NCBI GenBank assembly: GCA_964502465.1
Contig: CAZCWX010000380.1
Span: 1-6,931, forward strand
From: CAZCWX01 sp964502465
GTDB lineage: Bacteria > Desulfobacterota > Binatia > Bin18
Reading direction: 5' to 3'
DNA: 6,931 bases
In this document: positions 4,901-6,931 of the stretch, one piece after another
Position numbering within the stretch: the first letter of the stretch is position 1
How the letters are laid out: each line of letters opens with the position of its first letter
Notes under the pieces: generated by a model
The model's input: the letters and a program-made list of their open reading frames with translations, nothing else
Database searches by the model: none
What the model was told of the DNA's origin: nothing
Made by a program: the position numbers and the translations under genes

Positions 4901-6364
4901 TCAGTCCTCAGCAAGGCTGCGATTGCGGGAGGCACCGAGCACCTCGGACTGTCCCAGCCAATAGCAGGCCAGCGGTGCGGGGATTTTGAGCAGGCGAGCA
5001 CCGCCTCCCGCGGGATCAAGTGGCAGCACAGAGAAGTCCGCCATATCGCGCGTAATCACATAGCCGCGGTCAAGATTCTTCTCACGACACAATGCGATGA
5101 TTCCCTTCAGATCATTCCGGTCGGTGTGCTGCCGGCGATACTTCACTTCAAAAGGCACGAGCCGGCCGCGCACGTCCGCCACGATATCCACTTCCTCATT
5201 GCGGCCGCCGCGCCAGTAGGAGAAGCCGACGCTGACTTCGTAATAGCGGGTGAACACGTGCTTGAAAAACGCTGTCTCCACCGCACGGCCGAGGCCCGCG
5301 TCGTCCTCGAGCAGCCCCTTGCCCTTCAACAGCACACTGGGACCGATAGCCGCGTCAGCCAGATACACCTTGTGTCGTGCGCGGAGGATCTGCTTGCCGT
5401 AGCCGTAGGGTGGCAGGCGATAGATAAGGTGGGTATTCTCCAGCAGCCCAATGAAATTGCTAGCTGTTGGCTTCTTGACCTCCAGGTTCTTGCTCAGGTC
5501 GGTCATATCCAGCAAGCCACCGTCGTGCAGGCACAGGTAGAGGAAAGTCTGCTCAAGTTCCAGAACCCGACGCACACCGAAGAGCGCGGTCATGTCGCGC
5601 TTGAGCACCTTGTCCACGATGTCTTCGCGGAGCAGCTTCTGCGCCAAATCGACGCTGGGAGTCAATGCACACTGCGGAAAGCCGCCGCGCAACAGGTATT
5701 CGTGAAACTGTACCACCAACGGCCGCACCGCCTCCCCTATGTTGGCGAATTGCGCTGGCGACCACTCGAATAGCTGTGTGAACGACAGAATCTCCGGCAG
5801 CGGTGGCACTGGCAGCTTCTTGATCTGCAGATACTCATAAAAGGACAGCGTCGCCATGCGGATGGTGTGCCAGCGGCCCACACCCGATTCCTGGCCTTCT
5901 GTCGTGAGCGGCGTGGCCGAGCCGGTGACAACGATGCGGCGGTCCTTCTGGAAATCCACCTGGTGTTTCAGCCACGTCTGCCAATCGCGCAGGAACTGCA
6001 CCTCATCCAAGAACAGATACTCTGGGCCTTCGGAGCGAACTTCAAACTCGCGCCATAGCCTCAAGACGTTCTCCACGCCCGTGAGCTTCAGAAGCGGATG
6101 ATCAAAGGTAACGTAAATAATGTTCTGCGCCGGCACACCGCTGGCCAGCAGCGCTTCAATGATCTGTAGCAGTAGGGTAGTCTTGCCCACCTGCCGGGGG
6201 CCGCTAATCAGCACTGCCCGGGGCGCTGGCGGCTGGACCACCCATTGGTGCACCTCGCCGAACGCCGCCCTGCGCCAGGTAGGCAGATCAGCCATGCGCG
6301 CGCCCGCCCACCAAGGGTTGTACTGGCGCAACACGGGGATCAGCTCTTGGGGGGACGCAATCAC
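4901..6364 (-). CDS. AAA ATPase with DUF4143 / PD-(D/E)XK-like C-terminus
   Basis: A 487-residue protein of the widespread 'ATP-binding protein' family (AAA_14 plus DUF4143). The ATPase part shows YNPWW near 15-19, Walker A GPRQVGKTT (55-63), strand IIYVTFDHP (82-90), Walker B EYLFLDEVQ (115-123) and sensor VVTGSAT (145-151). The DUF4143 part includes FHEYLLRGGFPQ (220-231), a winged-helix-like LSKNLEVKKPTASNFIGLLE (290-309) and YLADAAI (334-340). Near the end, VETAFF (E363), EVDIV (D393) and FEVKYR (E406, K408) form a nuclease-like E-D-ExK set. The biochemical role of the family is unknown; members often sit in accessory, transferred regions. The start is GTG at 6364, needed to keep the conserved YNPWW segment. 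It converges on pspF and is followed after 2 nt by the HsdR-like stub. Confidence 0.9.
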   Translation of the reverse strand: MIASPQELIPVLRQYNPWWAGARMADLPTWRRAAFGEVHQWVVQPPAPRAVLISGPRQVGKTTLLLQIIEALLASGVPAQNIIYVTFDHPLLKLTGVENVLRLWREFEVRSEGPEYLFLDEVQFLRDWQTWLKHQVDFQKDRRIVVTGSATPLTTEGQESGVGRWHTIRMATLSFYEYLQIKKLPVPPLPEILSFTQLFEWSPAQFANIGEAVRPLVVQFHEYLLRGGFPQCALTPSVDLAQKLLREDIVDKVLKRDMTALFGVRRVLELEQTFLYLCLHDGGLLDMTDLSKNLEVKKPTASNFIGLLENTHLIYRLPPYGYGKQILRARHKVYLADAAIGPSVLLKGKGLLEDDAGLGRAVETAFFKHVFTRYYEVSVGFSYWRGGRNEEVDIVADVRGRLVPFEVKYRRQHTDRNDLKGIIALCREKNLDRGYVITRDMADFSVLPLDPAGGGARLLKIPAPLACYWLGQSEVLGASRNRSLAED

Positions 6365-6370
6365 GCCTTT

Positions 6371-6398
6371 ATTGTCCTAAATATATAAAATAAGTCAA
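6371..6398 (-). promoter_or_regulatory. possible sigma-70 promoter of the ATPase gene
   Basis: On the minus strand, TTGACT (6398-6393) and GACAAT (6376-6371) are separated by 16 bp within a very AT-rich stretch. A start site about 7 nt further on would fall at the GTG codon itself, implying a leaderless or nearly leaderless mRNA. Other AT-rich hexamers nearby (TATACT, TATATT) are alternatives, so the exact placement is uncertain. Confidence 0.3.
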
Positions 6399-6475
6399 GT
6401 ATACTATCCTTAATATGTTATTATTAGTTATTAGATGGCAAATGGGAGCTTATACGGATTCCACATGTAAATTCG

Positions 6476-6631
6476 CTATTTGCTGTGGGCATTGCCGTGC
6501 TTTGACTTTGCCGCTGACGCGGCGACGCTGAGCACGAACGGTGGATAGGTAGTAATCGCTTCCTGAATGTTCGCTACGGCTTCCCTTTTGGTATCCCCTT
6601 GCGAGTGATACCTAATACTGTTCGGCACAAA
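6476..6631 (-). pseudogene. HicB-type antitoxin remnant
   Basis: The minus-strand frame reads FVPNSIRYHSQGDTKREA and then VANIQEAITTYP. This lines up without gaps with the central HicB signature 'vP.LPGyhSQGDT.eEAlaNi.EAi'. The usual N-terminal strand is missing (upstream codons are low-complexity and unlike HicB), LPG is degraded to SIR, and the residues after the EAI helix do not resemble a HicB C-terminus. In the +1 frame just downstream, RRRVSGKVKARQ faintly recalls the start of HicA proteins, but this is too short to claim. I regard it as a decayed toxin-antitoxin fragment, not an expressed gene. Confidence 0.5.
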
Positions 6632-6690
6632 TCTTGGTGGCGGGCAAGATTCCTCCTCTGTTTTCCCCTCTCCCTTGACGGGGGCTAGAA

Positions 6691-6706
6691 GCCGGCTTGA
6701 GCCGGC
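6691..6706. repeat. GCCGGC hairpin repeat
   Basis: GCCGGC-TTGA-GCCGGC forms a 6-bp GC-only stem with a TTGA loop, the type of short extragenic palindrome scattered in many environmental genomes. No T-run follows, so it is not an obvious intrinsic terminator. Confidence 0.55.
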
Positions 6707-6731
6707 GTCGTCGTGCAGCCCGGTCACTTCA

Positions 6732-6875
6732 TGACACTGTTGGAGTAATGATCAACTGAACGTCCGCAGAGACGTAGTAGCGACTTTAGTCGCTTCCTCT
6801 CCCGCCGCGGCGACTCAAGTCGCCACTACAACCCCGAGTGCCAACGGCTGGTAATTGAGTTTTGCAACAGTGTCA
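6732..6875. mobile_element. MITE-like element with 11-bp terminal inverted repeats
   Basis: TGACACTGTTG at 6732-6742 is repeated exactly in inverse orientation as CAACAGTGTCA at 6865-6875, bounding 144 bp without coding capacity. Inward of the right end the sequence reads, from the tip, GACACTGTTGCAAAAC, a TGTTGCAAA-type end shared by several DDE insertion-sequence families such as IS6. The interior carries a nested palindrome. TTCA occurs just outside the left end and one base outside the right end (6876 intervenes), a possible 4-bp target duplication. Inferred to be a small non-autonomous element or IS scar. Confidence 0.5.
6774..6829. repeat. nested palindrome, paired GTAGTnGCGACT repeats
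   Basis: Two 21-bp arms, 6774-6794 and 6809-6829, are inverted copies of each other (18 of 21 positions) around a 14-bp spacer. Each arm is itself a hairpin: GCGACT/AGTCGC on the left and GGCGAC/GTCGCC on the right. The locus can therefore fold either as one long stem or as two small hairpins. Confidence 0.8.
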
Positions 6876-6931
6876 GTTCATGGCCGGGCGGAGGTGGATT
6901 CACCAGCAGTGCGAAAGTGTCTCAATTGCGC

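Larger units (their letters stand above)
6365..6931. other. non-coding decayed accessory region
   Basis: No intact gene is recognisable. Reading from left to right it holds an AT-rich block (6365-6475) likely to contain the ATPase promoter, the HicB remnant, a GC-rich stretch with the GCCGGC hairpin, and the MITE-like element. The final 56 bp (6876-6931) contain nothing I can identify; an ATG at 6880 is open to the window edge but looks like no known protein start. Confidence 0.6.

Noticed and set aside
4769..5773. A 334-codon open frame on the plus strand
   Set aside because: It lies opposite the AAA/DUF4143 gene, has no domain character, and the minus-strand protein shows clear Walker and DUF4143 motifs.
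6632..6727. Upstream half of the minus-strand frame containing the HicB-like segment
   Set aside because: It covers the GCCGGC hairpin and low-complexity sequence, begins at a GTG without support and resembles no protein.
6774..6829. CRISPR-like repeats
   Set aside because: Only two copies, in inverted rather than direct orientation, with a 14-bp spacer and no cas genes.

Overview
The window comes from a Gram-negative bacterium of moderate to slightly high GC that uses sigma-54. Its core is a phage-shock-protein (Psp) envelope-stress locus: pspF on the plus strand, divergent from pspA-pspB-pspC plus a fourth small membrane-protein gene on the minus strand. The Psp proteins resemble the enterobacterial/proteobacterial type, but the surrounding genes and the many degraded fragments give no firm species assignment. 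An uncultivated proteobacterium-like or related lineage is my best guess.

Layout. At 1-116 (minus) lies the N-terminus of an alpha/beta-fold hydrolase cut by the window edge. At 232-1353 (minus) is a complete amidohydrolase-2 family metal hydrolase, probably co-oriented with it in a catabolic or detoxification pair. The stretch 1354-1633 holds no intact gene, but on the plus strand it contains a 29-codon stub matching the start of IS1595-type transposases. The Psp minus-strand cluster follows, in transcription order pspA (3517-2834), pspB (2798-2553), pspC (2556-2173) and a 2TM-domain gene (2110-1634) whose last codons are overprinted by a REP-like palindrome. The 159-bp divergent region at 3518-3676 has an excellent sigma-54 -24/-12 element for pspA and two short palindromes at the spacing expected for PspF upstream activating sites. 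pspF (3677-4759) ends at a strong intrinsic terminator.

Converging on pspF is a minus-strand AAA ATPase with a DUF4143/PD-(D/E)XK-like C-terminus (6364-4901). Two bases after its stop begins a 25-codon stub resembling the N-terminus of a type I restriction HsdR subunit. The last ~570 bases (6365-6931) form a decayed non-coding zone: an AT-rich promoter-like stretch, a HicB-antitoxin remnant, a GCCGGC hairpin, and a ~144-bp MITE-like element with 11-bp terminal inverted repeats around a nested palindrome.

Working together: PspA is expected to inhibit PspF until envelope damage is sensed through PspB/PspC; PspF then drives sigma-54 transcription of the operon, and PspF bound upstream probably represses its own gene. 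The 2TM protein is a candidate accessory member. I see no clearly new defence or biosynthetic system. The more novel items are the fourth psp gene, the gene stubs (transposase, hsdR, hicB) and the nested-palindrome element.
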